Of a DNA stretch of 64,000 nucleotides, positions 32,159-41,650 are shown one piece after another. Both the position numbers and the translations under genes were made by a program. Position 1 is the stretch's first letter, and every line of letters starts with the position of its first letter. Source of the DNA: Planctomycetota bacterium (GTDB taxonomy: Bacteria; Planctomycetota; Phycisphaerae; Phycisphaerales; UBA1924); contig JANRJM010000018.1 of the NCBI GenBank assembly GCA_033763975.1, positions 186,001 to 250,000 of the forward strand, in the 5' to 3' direction. The notes beneath the pieces are model-generated. The model did not search any database. It worked only from the letters and a program-made list of their open reading frames with translations, and had not been told where the DNA came from.

Positions 32159-33946
32159 CTATGACTTCGCCGGCGCCGCCGGCACGCGCGGGCCGCCCGT
32201 CGCGGGCGGCGGGGGCTTGGGCGCCGGCGCGCTCGCTTCGTCCGCCATGGCCCGCGTGATTTCCTCGACGCTGGTGATCCCGTCGAGCGCCTTGCGGAGC
32301 GCGGCCTGCTGGGCCGTCGGCAGGTTGCGCTTGCGCATCTCCATCCGAAGGCCGTTCCAGTCCTGCGCCTTGATGAGCGCCCGCTCGCCCTCGCCGATGG
32401 GGAAGATCTCGAAGGCGCCCTCGAGCCCGATGTACCCGACCCCGGCGCACGCGGGGCAGACCTCGGGCTTGTTCTTCACCAGCACCTGCCCGCCCTTCTT
32501 GAACAACTGCTTCACCTTGTCCGCGGGCAGTCCGAGCTTCTTGAGCATGTCGGCCGACGGGGTGTAGGGCACCCGGCAGTTCTGGCACAGCTTTCGCACG
32601 AGGCGCTGCGCGATCACGCCCCGCAGCGTCTTCGACGCCGCCTCCGGGTCGCCCACGGCCTTGACGTACGTCTGCACGCCCGCCAGGGCGTTGTCCGCCT
32701 TGAACGCGAGGTAGACGCGGCAGCGCTCGGCGTCGACCTTCGCGGCCTCCTTCGCCGTCGCGGCGTCGGGCATCTCCGCCACGCCCACCACGTCCGGATC
32801 ACGACGCAGGATCGAGCGGACGGTCGTGGCGAAATCCGGCCCGTCGGCCGCCGGCTCGAACTTGTTCTGGCGGATGCCCTCGAGCGTGTCCTGCAGCTCG
32901 ATCTCCAGCGTCTGCACGTTCCGCGTGTAGGCGTCGTGCATCTTCAGCACCGAGTACAGCGTGGTCGTGCGCCCCGAGTCCGGCGGGCTCGTGATCAGCA
33001 CCAGCCCCTGCGCCTGCTCGACCAGTTCCTTGAGCGCCGCCACCTGCGGCTCGAGCAGCCCCAGCGCCTCCACCTTGCGCCGCACCTGGCCCTCGGGGTC
33101 GAGCACCAGCGTCGTGCGCAGCCCGGCCTGCGCGCCGATCGACGACACGCGGACCTTCAGTTTCTGCATCCCGCGCTCGACCATCACGTCGGCCATCTGC
33201 TTCTTGCGACGGTCGTTCACGTCGAACTTGGCGGCGGTGCGCCAGAAGTCCATGATCTTGACCGCCTCGGCGCCCGGCAGCACGCCCGGCGGCGGCGGCG
33301 GCGGGCCGTCCTTCGTCTGCGGCGCCTCGATCAGCACCGCGGGCGTGCGGACCGCGTCGACCAGCAGGGAGGCGGCGTACGCGTTGTCCTTGCCGCCCCC
33401 GGGCACGAAGTCCACCTGCGACGCGCGGGCGTCGATCGCGCGGATCAGCGCGGTCTCGGCCAGCACGCGCGTGTCGAACTCGGGCGTGCCGGCCTGCGGC
33501 GCCGACACCAGCTGCTTGTCGGGCCCCTTGATGACCAGCTCGACGCGACCGGCCAGCTTCTTCTTCGCGGCTTCCTCGCGGGCCGCCGACCACTTCGAGA
33601 AGTCGATCGTCAGCCGGTGCTGCTCGGGAACTCGATCGTCCTTGTTCGTGATCAGCGCGAACGCCACGACATCGGCGATGAGGATGAGCACCATGCTGCC
33701 CCAGCCGATCCAGAAGGCGGCCTCGCTCTTCATCGGGATGCTGATGGCCACGATCACCGCCACCAGACCGGCGATCACGTGCGTCGCGCCCCACTGCTGG
33801 CGCGGGAGGATGAACCGGGCGGCGTGCTTGTCGAGCACCTTCGACACCACGATCGCCCAGGGAATGAAGGGGATCAGCAGCAGGAAGGGCTTCCACGGCG
33901 AGACGAGCGTGTAGGCCTCGGCGAGACTCAGCAGCGGCACGGACAT
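32159..33946 (-). CDS. Membrane-anchored, degenerate GspE/PilB-like ATPase
   Basis: The 595-residue product has two or three N-terminal membrane helices (20-36, 54-71, 78-99) and a C-terminal GspE/PilB-type domain. The family framework is clear (LVLITSPPDSGRTTTLYS, RSILRRDPDVVGVAE, IAQRLVRKLCQNC, CPACAGVGYIGLEGAFEI), including the zinc tetracysteine C454/C457/C497/C500. Yet the Walker A Lys is Arg326 and its Gly residues are Ser320 and Asp323, the Asp box Asp is Ile349, the Walker B Gly is Ala390 and the His box His is Lys416. ATP hydrolysis is therefore doubtful. Secretion ATPases are normally soluble. An AGGA site precedes the start. It may be a regulatory or structural paralogue of a pilus/secretion motor. 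Confidence 0.85.
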   Translation of the reverse strand: MSVPLLSLAEAYTLVSPWKPFLLLIPFIPWAIVVSKVLDKHAARFILPRQQWGATHVIAGLVAVIVAISIPMKSEAAFWIGWGSMVLILIADVVAFALITNKDDRVPEQHRLTIDFSKWSAAREEAAKKKLAGRVELVIKGPDKQLVSAPQAGTPEFDTRVLAETALIRAIDARASQVDFVPGGGKDNAYAASLLVDAVRTPAVLIEAPQTKDGPPPPPPGVLPGAEAVKIMDFWRTAAKFDVNDRRKKQMADVMVERGMQKLKVRVSSIGAQAGLRTTLVLDPEGQVRRKVEALGLLEPQVAALKELVEQAQGLVLITSPPDSGRTTTLYSVLKMHDAYTRNVQTLEIELQDTLEGIRQNKFEPAADGPDFATTVRSILRRDPDVVGVAEMPDAATAKEAAKVDAERCRVYLAFKADNALAGVQTYVKAVGDPEAASKTLRGVIAQRLVRKLCQNCRVPYTPSADMLKKLGLPADKVKQLFKKGGQVLVKNKPEVCPACAGVGYIGLEGAFEIFPIGEGERALIKAQDWNGLRMEMRKRNLPTAQQAALRKALDGITSVEEITRAMADEASAPAPKPPPPATGGPRVPAAPAKS

Positions 33947-34168
33947 CGGCGGTTCCTGTCGGCGCGGGTGGCGCCGGGGTGAAGTCGGCACATCGGTGGG
34001 CCCCGCTCCGCCGACGCCGCTCGCGCCCGTCGGAGCGTTACCGATCCCCCGCGCGTGCGGATGCGACCGGTTCCGAGAGGACCCCCCCGGAGAATGCGTG
34101 AAAGTCTACCAGATCCGACGCCCCCGGACCAATCGCCGGGGGTTCGGACTTCCTCGTCGCCGCCCGAC

Positions 34169-35560
34169 TTAGGGGCAGAACGCGCCCGCTACGAGCTGCG
34201 TCAACTGGGCAACGTCGTCCTGGTCCACGTTCCCGTCCCGGGTGTAGTCCGGATCGCCCCCGCCCGAGCAGGACGGGTCGCCGGCCACCGCCTGCACCAG
34301 GCAGAGAATGTCGTCCTGGTCCACGTTCCCGTCGTCGTTGTAGTCCGGCGAGAGCGCCCCGCCGGTGCGGAACGCGGCGATCACGGGCGCCGTGTTCGTG
34401 ATCCCCAACGCGTTGTACGTCTCATCGGCCTGCCCCAGCGGGTTGCCCAACACGTACCCGTTGAACGAGATGTTCGGGTTCGAGAACCGCCCGATGCGCG
34501 TCCCGGGCGAGTAGGCGAGGATCGTCCGGTACACCGCGTCGGGCGTGCGGTACCCGTACGCGTACGAGTACGCCGCATTCCCGGCGTTGTCCCGGTCGTG
34601 CGCGCACCCCATGTTGTGCCCGAGTTCGTGCGCGAACGTGTACCCGCCGATGCAGTCCTTGTCCGTCACCGAGAAGGCGCTGCTCTGGAAGCCCGGCCCC
34701 ACGTTCGTCATGATGTACGCGATGCCGCACGCGTTGAAGTTGTTCACCAGCAGCGCGCACATGTCGGCGCCCACCGCGTCGCGGATGCAGTGCACGCGGT
34801 CCATGATCCCGTCGGTCGTGCTCCGCCAGCGCCCCAGGTCGGTGCTCGCGCTCCCCGATTCCACGTAGTCGATCACGCCCGTGTACGCGAGTTCGAGCTG
34901 CACGTCCGCCTGGCTCGCGATGTACGCCGCGTTCGCCTGGCTCAGCGCGAACGCCACGCGGCTCTCGATCGCCGCGTCCCCGCCCTCGTCGTCGCGCGCC
35001 AGGGGCGTGTACATGACCAGCACGCGGATCACCGGCGTCCCGCGCTCCTCGTACCCGCCCGGGCCCTGATGGCCGCCCGGCGCGGGCCCGCCCCCCACCT
35101 CGTGCTCGCGCCCGCACCCGCAGGGCTTCCAGCCGGCGTCGTCCAGTTCACGCACCACGTACCCGCCCGTGCTGGTGTGGCGCACCTCGAACGAGCCGGC
35201 CGTCGTCGAACGCACTTCCATGGTCGCGACGCCCCGCCCGGCGATGATCAGGAACGTCCCGTCGGGGTCGCCCGACAGATGCCCGTGGATCTCGCGAAAG
35301 CCGTGCGCGTCGCGCGCCGAGCGCACCGTGCCGGTGAGCGTCGTGCCGGGGAAGAGATCGAACCGGACCTGGTCGCCCACGGCCAGGCGGGCCGCTCCCG
35401 TCACGTCGACCCCGATCGAGCGTTCACGACGCGCGGGCGTGTCCTGCGTTCGCGCGTGCCCGACGACGGCCTTGTACAGCAGCCCCACGGGCTCGGCGCC
35501 CGCCGTCGCCAGCGCCAGCATCGTCCCGGCCACGCACCCGATCATGCGACCACTGTTCAT
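34169..35560 (-). CDS. Secreted zinc metalloprotease (metzincin, reprolysin-like) with dockerin-type C-terminus
   Basis: The 463-residue product has a signal peptide, a propeptide-like region with a Cys-x-Cys (C147, C149) that could act as a cysteine switch, and a catalytic domain with HELGHNMGCAH (311-321), the HExxHxxGxxH zinc site of metzincins. VIRVLVMYTPLAR begins the domain near residue 178. The tail (about 404-463) holds two EF-hand-like loops, DYNDDGNVDQDD and DYTRDGNVDQDD, and ends in Cys-Pro, like the protein at 29118-30191. GGAGG before ATG 35560 supports the start. It likely degrades extracellular protein. Confidence 0.9.
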   Translation of the reverse strand: MNSGRMIGCVAGTMLALATAGAEPVGLLYKAVVGHARTQDTPARRERSIGVDVTGAARLAVGDQVRFDLFPGTTLTGTVRSARDAHGFREIHGHLSGDPDGTFLIIAGRGVATMEVRSTTAGSFEVRHTSTGGYVVRELDDAGWKPCGCGREHEVGGGPAPGGHQGPGGYEERGTPVIRVLVMYTPLARDDEGGDAAIESRVAFALSQANAAYIASQADVQLELAYTGVIDYVESGSASTDLGRWRSTTDGIMDRVHCIRDAVGADMCALLVNNFNACGIAYIMTNVGPGFQSSAFSVTDKDCIGGYTFAHELGHNMGCAHDRDNAGNAAYSYAYGYRTPDAVYRTILAYSPGTRIGRFSNPNISFNGYVLGNPLGQADETYNALGITNTAPVIAAFRTGGALSPDYNDDGNVDQDDILCLVQAVAGDPSCSGGGDPDYTRDGNVDQDDVAQLTQLVAGAFCP

Positions 35561-35748
35561 GCCTGCCTCCATCCGCGATCCCGCGCGGCCCGACCCCCGG
35601 CGATAGCGTGAAGCATCGCACATTCCCGTGGTTTCGGCAAGAGTGGCGTACGTGACACGTGCCGCCGTTGGGCGACGGTGTGACGCCGCCGCCCGGGCTG
35701 GTCGGTGCGCGGCAAGTTCGTCCGATAGCGCGAGGCGTGGCCGTGTGC

Positions 35749-36906
35749 TCAGCCGAGCTTCTTGAGGCGCATCATCAGTTCGTCGGCGTTGGGGGTTGCC
35801 TCCATCGCCGTGCGGACGTGGATGTACTCCTGCTCGACCAGTTCCACCAGGCTCTGGTTGAAGTCCTTCATGCCCGTCTGTCGCGCTTCGACGCTCTTGA
35901 GGTACTCGCGGAGTTCGCCCTCGCGCGCCTCGAGGATGTGCTTGCGCACGACGGTGTTGTTGATGAGGATCTCGAGCCCCGGGATGCGGGCGATCTCCGG
36001 GCGCAGCGTGGGGAGCAGCTTCTGGTACACGAACGCGCGCATCTGGTACCCCAGGATGCGGCGCACGCCCTCGACCTCCTCCTGCTCGAACAGGCCGTAG
36101 ATGCGGCTGAAGGTCTGCGTCGTGCTGCTGGCGTGGATGGTGCCGTAGACCAGGTGCCCGGTCTCGGCGGCGTGGAGGGCGGCCTCGAAGGTCTCGTTGT
36201 CGCGCATCTCGCCGACGAGCACGATGTCGGGGTTCTCTCGCACGAGTGCCCGCAGCGCGATCTTGAAGTCGAGGCAGTCGATGCCGATCTCGCGCTGGTT
36301 GATCGTCGCCTTCTTGTCCGTGAAGATGTACTCGATCGGGTCCTCGATCGTCACGATGTGCACGGGCTTGCGCTCGTTCACGTAGTCGAGCATCGCGGCG
36401 ATGGTCGTGGACTTGCCCGAGCCGGTCACGCCGCTGAGCAGCACGATGCCCTGGGGCTGCATCGCGATCTCGCTCATGATGGGCGGGAGGTACAGGTCCT
36501 CGAACTTGCGGATCTTGCTGGTGATGAGGCGGGCCGCGACGCTGAGGCGTCCGCGCGCCTGGAACAGGTTCACGCGGAAGCGGTTGTGGTCGTCGTAGTC
36601 GTACGCGAAGTCGACCGAGCCGAACTTGTGCAGGTCGTCGACCTGCTCCTGGCTCAGGATCGCCTGCGCGATGCCCCAGAACTCCTCGGTCGACACCGGC
36701 TCGGTGTCCATGGCCTTCAGCGCGCCGCGCATCCGCACCTTCGGCTGCTGGTCCGACTTCATGATGAGGTCGGAGGCCTCGAACTTGATGCACGCCTGCA
36801 GGAACTTGCCCCAGCGCGTCGCGTGCGGATCGCTCTTCTTCTTCCGCCCCATCTGGATGTGCCCGACATCCCGGGCGGACGTCTGAATCTCGGCTTCAAC
36901 GCTCAT
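35749..36906 (-). CDS. Type IV pilus retraction-type ATPase (PilT/PilU family)
   Basis: The 385-residue product has Walker A GVTGSGKST (159-167), Asp box TIEDPIEY (186-193), Walker B DIVLVGEMRD (227-236) and His box GTIHAS (255-260), all intact, and lacks the N1 domain of GspE/PilB, so it belongs to the PilT group that depolymerises pili or acts in related motors. The N-terminal 30 residues are a Lys-rich extension. The C-terminus lacks a clear AIRNLIRE motif, a difference from classical PilT. Start 36906 has only a weak ribosome-binding site. No pilus assembly genes adjoin it. Confidence 0.92.
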   Translation of the reverse strand: MSVEAEIQTSARDVGHIQMGRKKKSDPHATRWGKFLQACIKFEASDLIMKSDQQPKVRMRGALKAMDTEPVSTEEFWGIAQAILSQEQVDDLHKFGSVDFAYDYDDHNRFRVNLFQARGRLSVAARLITSKIRKFEDLYLPPIMSEIAMQPQGIVLLSGVTGSGKSTTIAAMLDYVNERKPVHIVTIEDPIEYIFTDKKATINQREIGIDCLDFKIALRALVRENPDIVLVGEMRDNETFEAALHAAETGHLVYGTIHASSTTQTFSRIYGLFEQEEVEGVRRILGYQMRAFVYQKLLPTLRPEIARIPGLEILINNTVVRKHILEAREGELREYLKSVEARQTGMKDFNQSLVELVEQEYIHVRTAMEATPNADELMMRLKKLG

Positions 36907-37153
36907 CGGTGCGACGCCCCCGCTCTGCGGCGCCGGGCCCGCTCCGCGTGGCCCCGGTGCCAAGCCTGTTGAAACGACCGTGTCGGTCTGCGACAAGCGT
37001 AACCTCCCGCCGGGGCGTCCGCGAGGGACGACCCGACTTTCCGCGACCTGATCCCAACGCCGTCCGCCCTTCGCCGCGCCCGGGGGCCTGCGGTTCCCCC
37101 GCGCGCGATCCGGGCGGCATCCACGGTACGCACCCGCCCCCGGCGCGGTTGCC

Positions 37154-37741
37154 TCACCGGGCGCCCGCGCGCCACGCCTCGCGCGGACGCTTGCGCGCAA
37201 AGTCCGTCGGCACGCCCCGCTGCTCGAACGGGACCAGATCGCGCGGCGTCAGCCCGATGTCCAGCAGCACCCACTTCTTCCCGCACTCCGGGCACCGCAC
37301 GAACTGCTTCGCCGGGTCGGGTTCGGCCCCGATCGTCTGCACCGGGACGCCGGTCAGGCTCTGCCCGCACTTGCGGCACGAACTCCGCTCCAGCGTCCGC
37401 TTCAGCGCCAGCCACATCCCCGCGTCGCGCGACAGCGCCCACGCCAGCCCCGCCCCGCCCACCCCGGTCACGACCAGGAACACGATCATCCACTCCGCGG
37501 TGCGGGGAAGGGGCACCCATTTCATCAGGCCCGGCGCGTACGCCGCCGTGCCGGGCCATGACAGCAGCCCGATCAGCGTCGGCCACCCCACCACGAACGC
37601 CAGCCCGATAACCATCGGCCAGCGCACCGTGAGCCACGGCCAGTTGATCCGCGCGTCCATCATCATCCGGGCGCATTCGGCGTCCGACAGCCCGTCGAAC
37701 TGCTCGAACATGCGGTACGGCTTGAGTGTCGGCAGTCGCAC
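37154..37741 (-). CDS. Two-helix membrane protein with C-terminal zinc ribbon
   Basis: The 195-residue product has an N-terminal cytoplasmic part (FDGLSDAECARMMMDAR), two membrane segments (WPMVIGLAFVVGWPTLIGLL and EWMIVFLVVTGVGGAGLAWAL) and a C-terminal zinc-ribbon with CRKCG and CPECG about 30 residues apart. I do not recognise a family. The start is GTG at 37741, 18 bases behind the esterase stop, so the two genes are probably co-transcribed. Confidence 0.75.
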   Translation of the reverse strand: MRLPTLKPYRMFEQFDGLSDAECARMMMDARINWPWLTVRWPMVIGLAFVVGWPTLIGLLSWPGTAAYAPGLMKWVPLPRTAEWMIVFLVVTGVGGAGLAWALSRDAGMWLALKRTLERSSCRKCGQSLTGVPVQTIGAEPDPAKQFVRCPECGKKWVLLDIGLTPRDLVPFEQRGVPTDFARKRPREAWRAGAR

Positions 37742-37759
37742 GAACGCCCCCGCGCGCGG

Positions 37760-39223
37760 CTACTTCGTCGAATCGAGCGGCGGGGGGAACAGGAACGACA
37801 GCGCCATCGGCAGGCGTGCGGCCCAGGCGCTCTCCGTGTGTGTCGCGCCCGGCGCCACGATCAGCAGCCGCCGATCGGGCCCAAGCCCCGCCCTCTTGAA
37901 TCGCGCGTCCAGGTCTTCCACCGCCTGGACGTACGCCCGGTTGCGGTCCGCGGACGCCGGCGCGTCGCCCGTCTCCGCCGTGCCCACGCCGAGGAACACC
38001 CGTCGCGGCGGCGCGACCGACTCGGCCCAGGCGCGCATGACGCCGGGCGCGCCGAGGACCAGCGAGGGGCTTTCGGCGAGCACCAGGCCGAACCGATCCG
38101 GATGCTTGCTGGCGGCGTGCAGCGCGATCACCGCGCCCAAGGACGATCCCCCGATCCCCGTCTCGTCGGCTCCCGGCTTCACCCGGAACGTCCGTTCAAC
38201 CAGGGGGAGCACCTCACGCACCAACCATTCGACATGCTCGTCGCCCCGCGCGGGCGTCCCGGCGTCCAACGCCGCTACGGGCAGGTACTCCGAGACGCGC
38301 TGCGCACCCGCGTGCGGCACGCCGACGATGATGACCGGGCGCATCCGCCCGAGCCGGATCAACTCGTCCGCGGTCTCGTCCGCGTGCCACTCGTCCGGGG
38401 CCGACGCCGGCTTCTCGAAGAGATTCTGCCCGTCGTGCAGGTAGAGCACCGGGTACTTCACCGCCGCGTTCCGCGGATCGTCGTAGCCCGGGGGAAGCCA
38501 GACCAGCAGCTCGCGCGTGCCGGACGCCACCCCGCCGGCGAGCGGCAGTCGGCGGACCGTGCCCTTGACGCGCACCGGCTCCTCCGGCGCGCTCGCCGCC
38601 GCGCCGGGCTTCTGATCGCCCCACGCCGGCACGCGGAAGTCGAAGGTCGGGCGCTCGCCGGGCGCGAGCTTGGACGCGTCGATCTTCGGAAGCGTGCGGT
38701 TCGCGGGTGGTGTGAGGCCCTCGGTCAGCTCCTCCAGTGCCCACGAGCCGCGCGTGAACTTGAACTCGATGGGTTTCTGGTCGGCAAGAGCCGGGACCAC
38801 GATCCGCCAGCGGCCGTCGCTCTGCGCCTGCAACTTCCACTTCGCGTCTCCGGGATTCCACGCGTTCATGGTTCCGGCCAGGAACACCGGCGACGATTCG
38901 GTCGCGCGCTTCGATACGTCCTCGACGATCAGGACGAACCCCTGCGGCAGCGTCTCGGGGTGCACCAGATCGGGCTCGGATGCCGGCGCAGCCGCGTCGG
39001 CCTCACGCCCTTCGCGCGTGCCGTGGTTCGCGGGGTTCCCCGCGAGCAGCTCGCCCGCGGCGTTCACGCCCCCGGTGTCTCCCGCGCCCGCGCCCTTGGG
39101 CGGGAAGAGGTCGCGCTGCTCGTCGCGGCTGTCGAGCGACACCGCGATGGCGTAGCACAGCAACGCGACAACCAGCACGGGCAGCGCGAGCCAGACGACG
39201 AGGGCGATTTGTTTGCGTTTCAT
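37760..39223 (-). CDS. Membrane-anchored esterase with starch-binding-like domain
   Basis: The 487-residue product has one N-terminal membrane helix (8-29), a linker, a CBM20/CBM48-like domain (about 95-200; VFLAGTMNAWNPGDAKWKLQAQSDGRWRIVVP) and an esterase-D/Fes-type alpha/beta hydrolase (about 215-487). The latter shows YLHDGQNLF, a GxSxG nucleophile motif GSSLG (Ser361) and a C-terminal THTESAW with the likely catalytic His. This fold cleaves esters such as feruloyl, siderophore or acyl esters; the substrate is unknown. It would act outside the cytoplasm, tethered to the membrane. sodA-type gene lies 39 bases upstream. Confidence 0.85.
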   Translation of the reverse strand: MKRKQIALVVWLALPVLVVALLCYAIAVSLDSRDEQRDLFPPKGAGAGDTGGVNAAGELLAGNPANHGTREGREADAAAPASEPDLVHPETLPQGFVLIVEDVSKRATESSPVFLAGTMNAWNPGDAKWKLQAQSDGRWRIVVPALADQKPIEFKFTRGSWALEELTEGLTPPANRTLPKIDASKLAPGERPTFDFRVPAWGDQKPGAAASAPEEPVRVKGTVRRLPLAGGVASGTRELLVWLPPGYDDPRNAAVKYPVLYLHDGQNLFEKPASAPDEWHADETADELIRLGRMRPVIIVGVPHAGAQRVSEYLPVAALDAGTPARGDEHVEWLVREVLPLVERTFRVKPGADETGIGGSSLGAVIALHAASKHPDRFGLVLAESPSLVLGAPGVMRAWAESVAPPRRVFLGVGTAETGDAPASADRNRAYVQAVEDLDARFKRAGLGPDRRLLIVAPGATHTESAWAARLPMALSFLFPPPLDSTK

Positions 39224-39262
39224 GGATTCTCCCCGCGTCGGGGGCGAACCCCGATCGTGCCG

Positions 39263-39898
39263 CTACTTTGCCCGCGCGAACCGCTCGCTCACCGCGTTCC
39301 AGTTCACGACGTTCCACCACGCGGCGACGTAGTCCGCCCGGCGGTTCTGGTACTTCAGGTAGTACGCATGCTCCCAGACGTCCAGCCCGAGAATCGGCGT
39401 GCCTTCGCACCCGGCCACGCTTTTTCCCATCAGCGGGTTGTCCTGGTTGGGCGTCGAGCAGATAGCGAGGCGTCGGGAGGGGTCGACCACGAGCCAGGCC
39501 CAGCCGCTGCCGAAGCGTCCGGTGCAGGCGGCGGCGAACTTCTCCTTGAAGGCGTCGAACGAGCCGAAGGCGTCGGAGATGGCCGCGGCGAGATCGCCCG
39601 TGGGGGCCCCGCCGCCGCCCTTTCCGGCCGGGGCCATGATCTCCCAGAACATGGCGTGGTTGACGTGTCCGCCGACGTTGTTCCGGGCCGCCCCGCGCTT
39701 GTCCTCGGGAACCCGGGACAGATCGCGGATGACGTCGACCGGGTCGGCGTCGGCGAGGGGCGTTCCTTCGAGGGCCTTAGCGCCGTTGGTGACATACGCC
39801 GCATGGTGCTTGCCGTGGTGCACGGTCATGGTGGCGGCGTCGATGTGGGGCTCCAGGGCATCCGTGGGGTACGGCAGGTTGGGCAAGGTGATCGGCAT
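39263..39898 (-). CDS. Superoxide dismutase, Mn/Fe family (Mn-type signature)
   Basis: The enzyme converts superoxide to oxygen and hydrogen peroxide. The 211-residue product has metal ligands His27 (MTVHHGKHH), His81 (NHAMFW), Asp173 and His177 (DVWEHAYY). The second-sphere Gln152 in TPNQDNP and Gly77-Gly78 before the ligand His favour manganese over iron, though metal use cannot be proven by sequence. There is no signal peptide, so it is cytoplasmic. The N-terminus [18 protein letters not shown] is canonical. Confidence 0.96.
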   Translation of the reverse strand: MPITLPNLPYPTDALEPHIDAATMTVHHGKHHAAYVTNGAKALEGTPLADADPVDVIRDLSRVPEDKRGAARNNVGGHVNHAMFWEIMAPAGKGGGGAPTGDLAAAISDAFGSFDAFKEKFAAACTGRFGSGWAWLVVDPSRRLAICSTPNQDNPLMGKSVAGCEGTPILGLDVWEHAYYLKYQNRRADYVAAWWNVVNWNAVSERFARAK

Positions 39899-40465
39899 GG
39901 CGTGTTTCCTCAGGGAAGGCCCTATAGGCTGGCCCCCGCGGCGAAAAGGTGAACTGCGACTTGGCTGGAACGGAGACTTCTGGTACAGTCGGAGTCCGGG
40001 GCGCGGAGCCCGGCGTGGGGTACGGTACTGGTTGATGGTTTGTCGTTCAACCGCCGGATGGATCCGGTGCCGTGGTCGTATCGCCTTTCATTTCCTTTAG
40101 ATTCGTTCTAGACAATGAAACTGCGACGGCTTGGGAGCGTATGACTCTCTCTTGGATCGCAGTCGACCCGCGGTAAACGGTAAATGTTTGGTCGTGTGGG
40201 AAGACTGGCATCTGCGACGGGAAGAAAAGCAGAGTAGTCCGCCTTGCGGGGTGCGGTGCTGGCAAGGTTTCAGTAGGATGGCTTGGTGGAAGGATGGGCG
40301 CACGGATTGGGCGGTGATGAAGTACGTAATTTCCTTGGGAATGCTCTCCGGCGCGCTTGAACCACTGACCCGAGCGTGTTCGGTGTTCGTAGAAGGGACG
40401 GCAGGCTCGCGGCTCTCGCCGGGTGAGGGCAGTCCAGGACGGCGCGAGGGTATGAGGATCGTACG
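39899..40465 (+). promoter_or_regulatory. Long leader region of the sigma-70 gene, promoter at 39961-39989
   Basis: TTGGCT (39961-39966) and TACAGT (39984-39989) are 17 bases apart and point toward the sigma gene, which would give a leader of about 470 bases. The region is less GC-rich than its surroundings. An open frame at 40131-40469 ends in ATGA overlapping the sigma start, but its Trp- and Ser-rich product looks random. No riboswitch fold was recognised. Confidence 0.4.
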
Positions 40466-41626
40466 ATGAGGCAGGCGATGTCGAAACGAACTTTGAGCCC
40501 GCTCGAGCAGGTCCGGCGCAGGACGCGCGTCGGTGTCGGCTCGGAAACTATCGAGACCTCCAAGGGCGGGTCCAAGGCTCCCATTCGCCGTCGGCTGAGC
40601 ACCGAGGACGAGAAGCTCCTGCAGCAGGTGATGTCCTGCGAGCAGGACTTCATCGACTCCCCGGCGTTCTACGAGGATGAGGCGGAGAAGAAGATCTACG
40701 ACGAGGCCCCCGACGTGCCCAAGCCGGACACGACGTGGTACCACCCCGTCATGGACGATCTTTCGGCGGCCCGCGGGCGGACGGTGAAGTCGGCCCAGCA
40801 GGTGATCCTCACGGGCGCGCAGGAGAAGGTGCTGTTCCACCAGTTCAACTACGCGCGGTACCGCATCTGGGCGATCCAGCAGGACGTCTGGAAGAGCGAA
40901 TCGCGCGTGCCGGACCCCGAGCAGGCGCACGAGATGCTCAAGTGGTACCGCATCTCGGATCGCATCCGCGAGCAGATCGCGGAGACGAACCTGGCGCTGG
41001 TGCTGGCGATGGCCAAGCGCACGCGCATGAGCGAGGTGGACTTCGCCGACCTGGTCTCCGAGGGGAACATGGCCCTGCTCCGCGCGGTCGACAAGTTCGA
41101 CGCGGGGCGCGGGTACAAGTTCAGCACGTACGCCTGCCGGGCGATCCTCAAGGCCTTCTCGCGCCAGGGCATGAAGCTGAGCAAGTACCGCCAGCGCTTC
41201 CCCACGGACTTTGACCCCAAGCTCGAGCGGAGCAACTTCCTCGAGGTGAAGCGGTCGACGTTCGAGAAGGACGCGGCCGAAGAGGTGAAGCGGATCGTGC
41301 TCGAGAACCGCGCCGACCTGTCGGACGTCGAGCGCACGGTGATCGAGCATCGCTTCGGGCTGGAGGCCGGCGAGATCGAGAAGCCGATGACGCTCGAGCA
41401 GGTCGGGCAGATCATCGGCGTCACGAAGGAGCGCGTGCGCCAGATCCAGAACAAGGCGATGGAGAAGATCCGCCTGCAGCTCGAGGCGCACTTCCTGGGC
41501 AACCGCGAGGCGCTCGCCAAGCAGGAGGCCATGGAGGCCGAGATGGCCCAGCACGACGCGCACCACGCGCCCAAGCCCGACCCGGCCGAGGTGCAGCGGT
41601 TCCTCGACAGCCTGTCGATGAACTGA
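40466..41626 (+). CDS. Primary-type RNA polymerase sigma-70 family factor
   Basis: The 386-residue product has sigma region 1.2/2 (ETNLALVLAMAKR, FADLVSEGNMALLRAVDKFDAGRGYKFSTYACRAILKAF, about 170-225) and region 4 (SDVERTVIEHRFGL, MTLEQVGQIIGVTKERVRQIQNKAMEKIR, about 290-345) with intact DNA-recognition helix. Region 3 is short and the N-terminal 100 residues are unlike RpoD, so it is a group 2/3 type factor or a divergent housekeeping factor. An in-frame ATG at 40478 is an alternative start. A terminator follows. Confidence 0.92.
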   Translation: MRQAMSKRTLSPLEQVRRRTRVGVGSETIETSKGGSKAPIRRRLSTEDEKLLQQVMSCEQDFIDSPAFYEDEAEKKIYDEAPDVPKPDTTWYHPVMDDLSAARGRTVKSAQQVILTGAQEKVLFHQFNYARYRIWAIQQDVWKSESRVPDPEQAHEMLKWYRISDRIREQIAETNLALVLAMAKRTRMSEVDFADLVSEGNMALLRAVDKFDAGRGYKFSTYACRAILKAFSRQGMKLSKYRQRFPTDFDPKLERSNFLEVKRSTFEKDAAEEVKRIVLENRADLSDVERTVIEHRFGLEAGEIEKPMTLEQVGQIIGVTKERVRQIQNKAMEKIRLQLEAHFLGNREALAKQEAMEAEMAQHDAHHAPKPDPAEVQRFLDSLSMN

Positions 41627-41650
41627 ACGCGTGTTCGCAGATCAAGACCC

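Noticed and set aside
36907-37200. 98-codon N-terminal extension of pilT
   Set aside because: Arg/Gly/Ala noise; the PilT family begins near residue 30 of the shorter product and the extension overlaps the zinc-ribbon gene's end.
40131-40469. 112-codon frame overlapping the sigma-factor start by ATGA
   Set aside because: Not annotated as a gene: no ribosome-binding site, odd Trp/Ser composition and no recognisable feature. Kept only as a low-interest observation.
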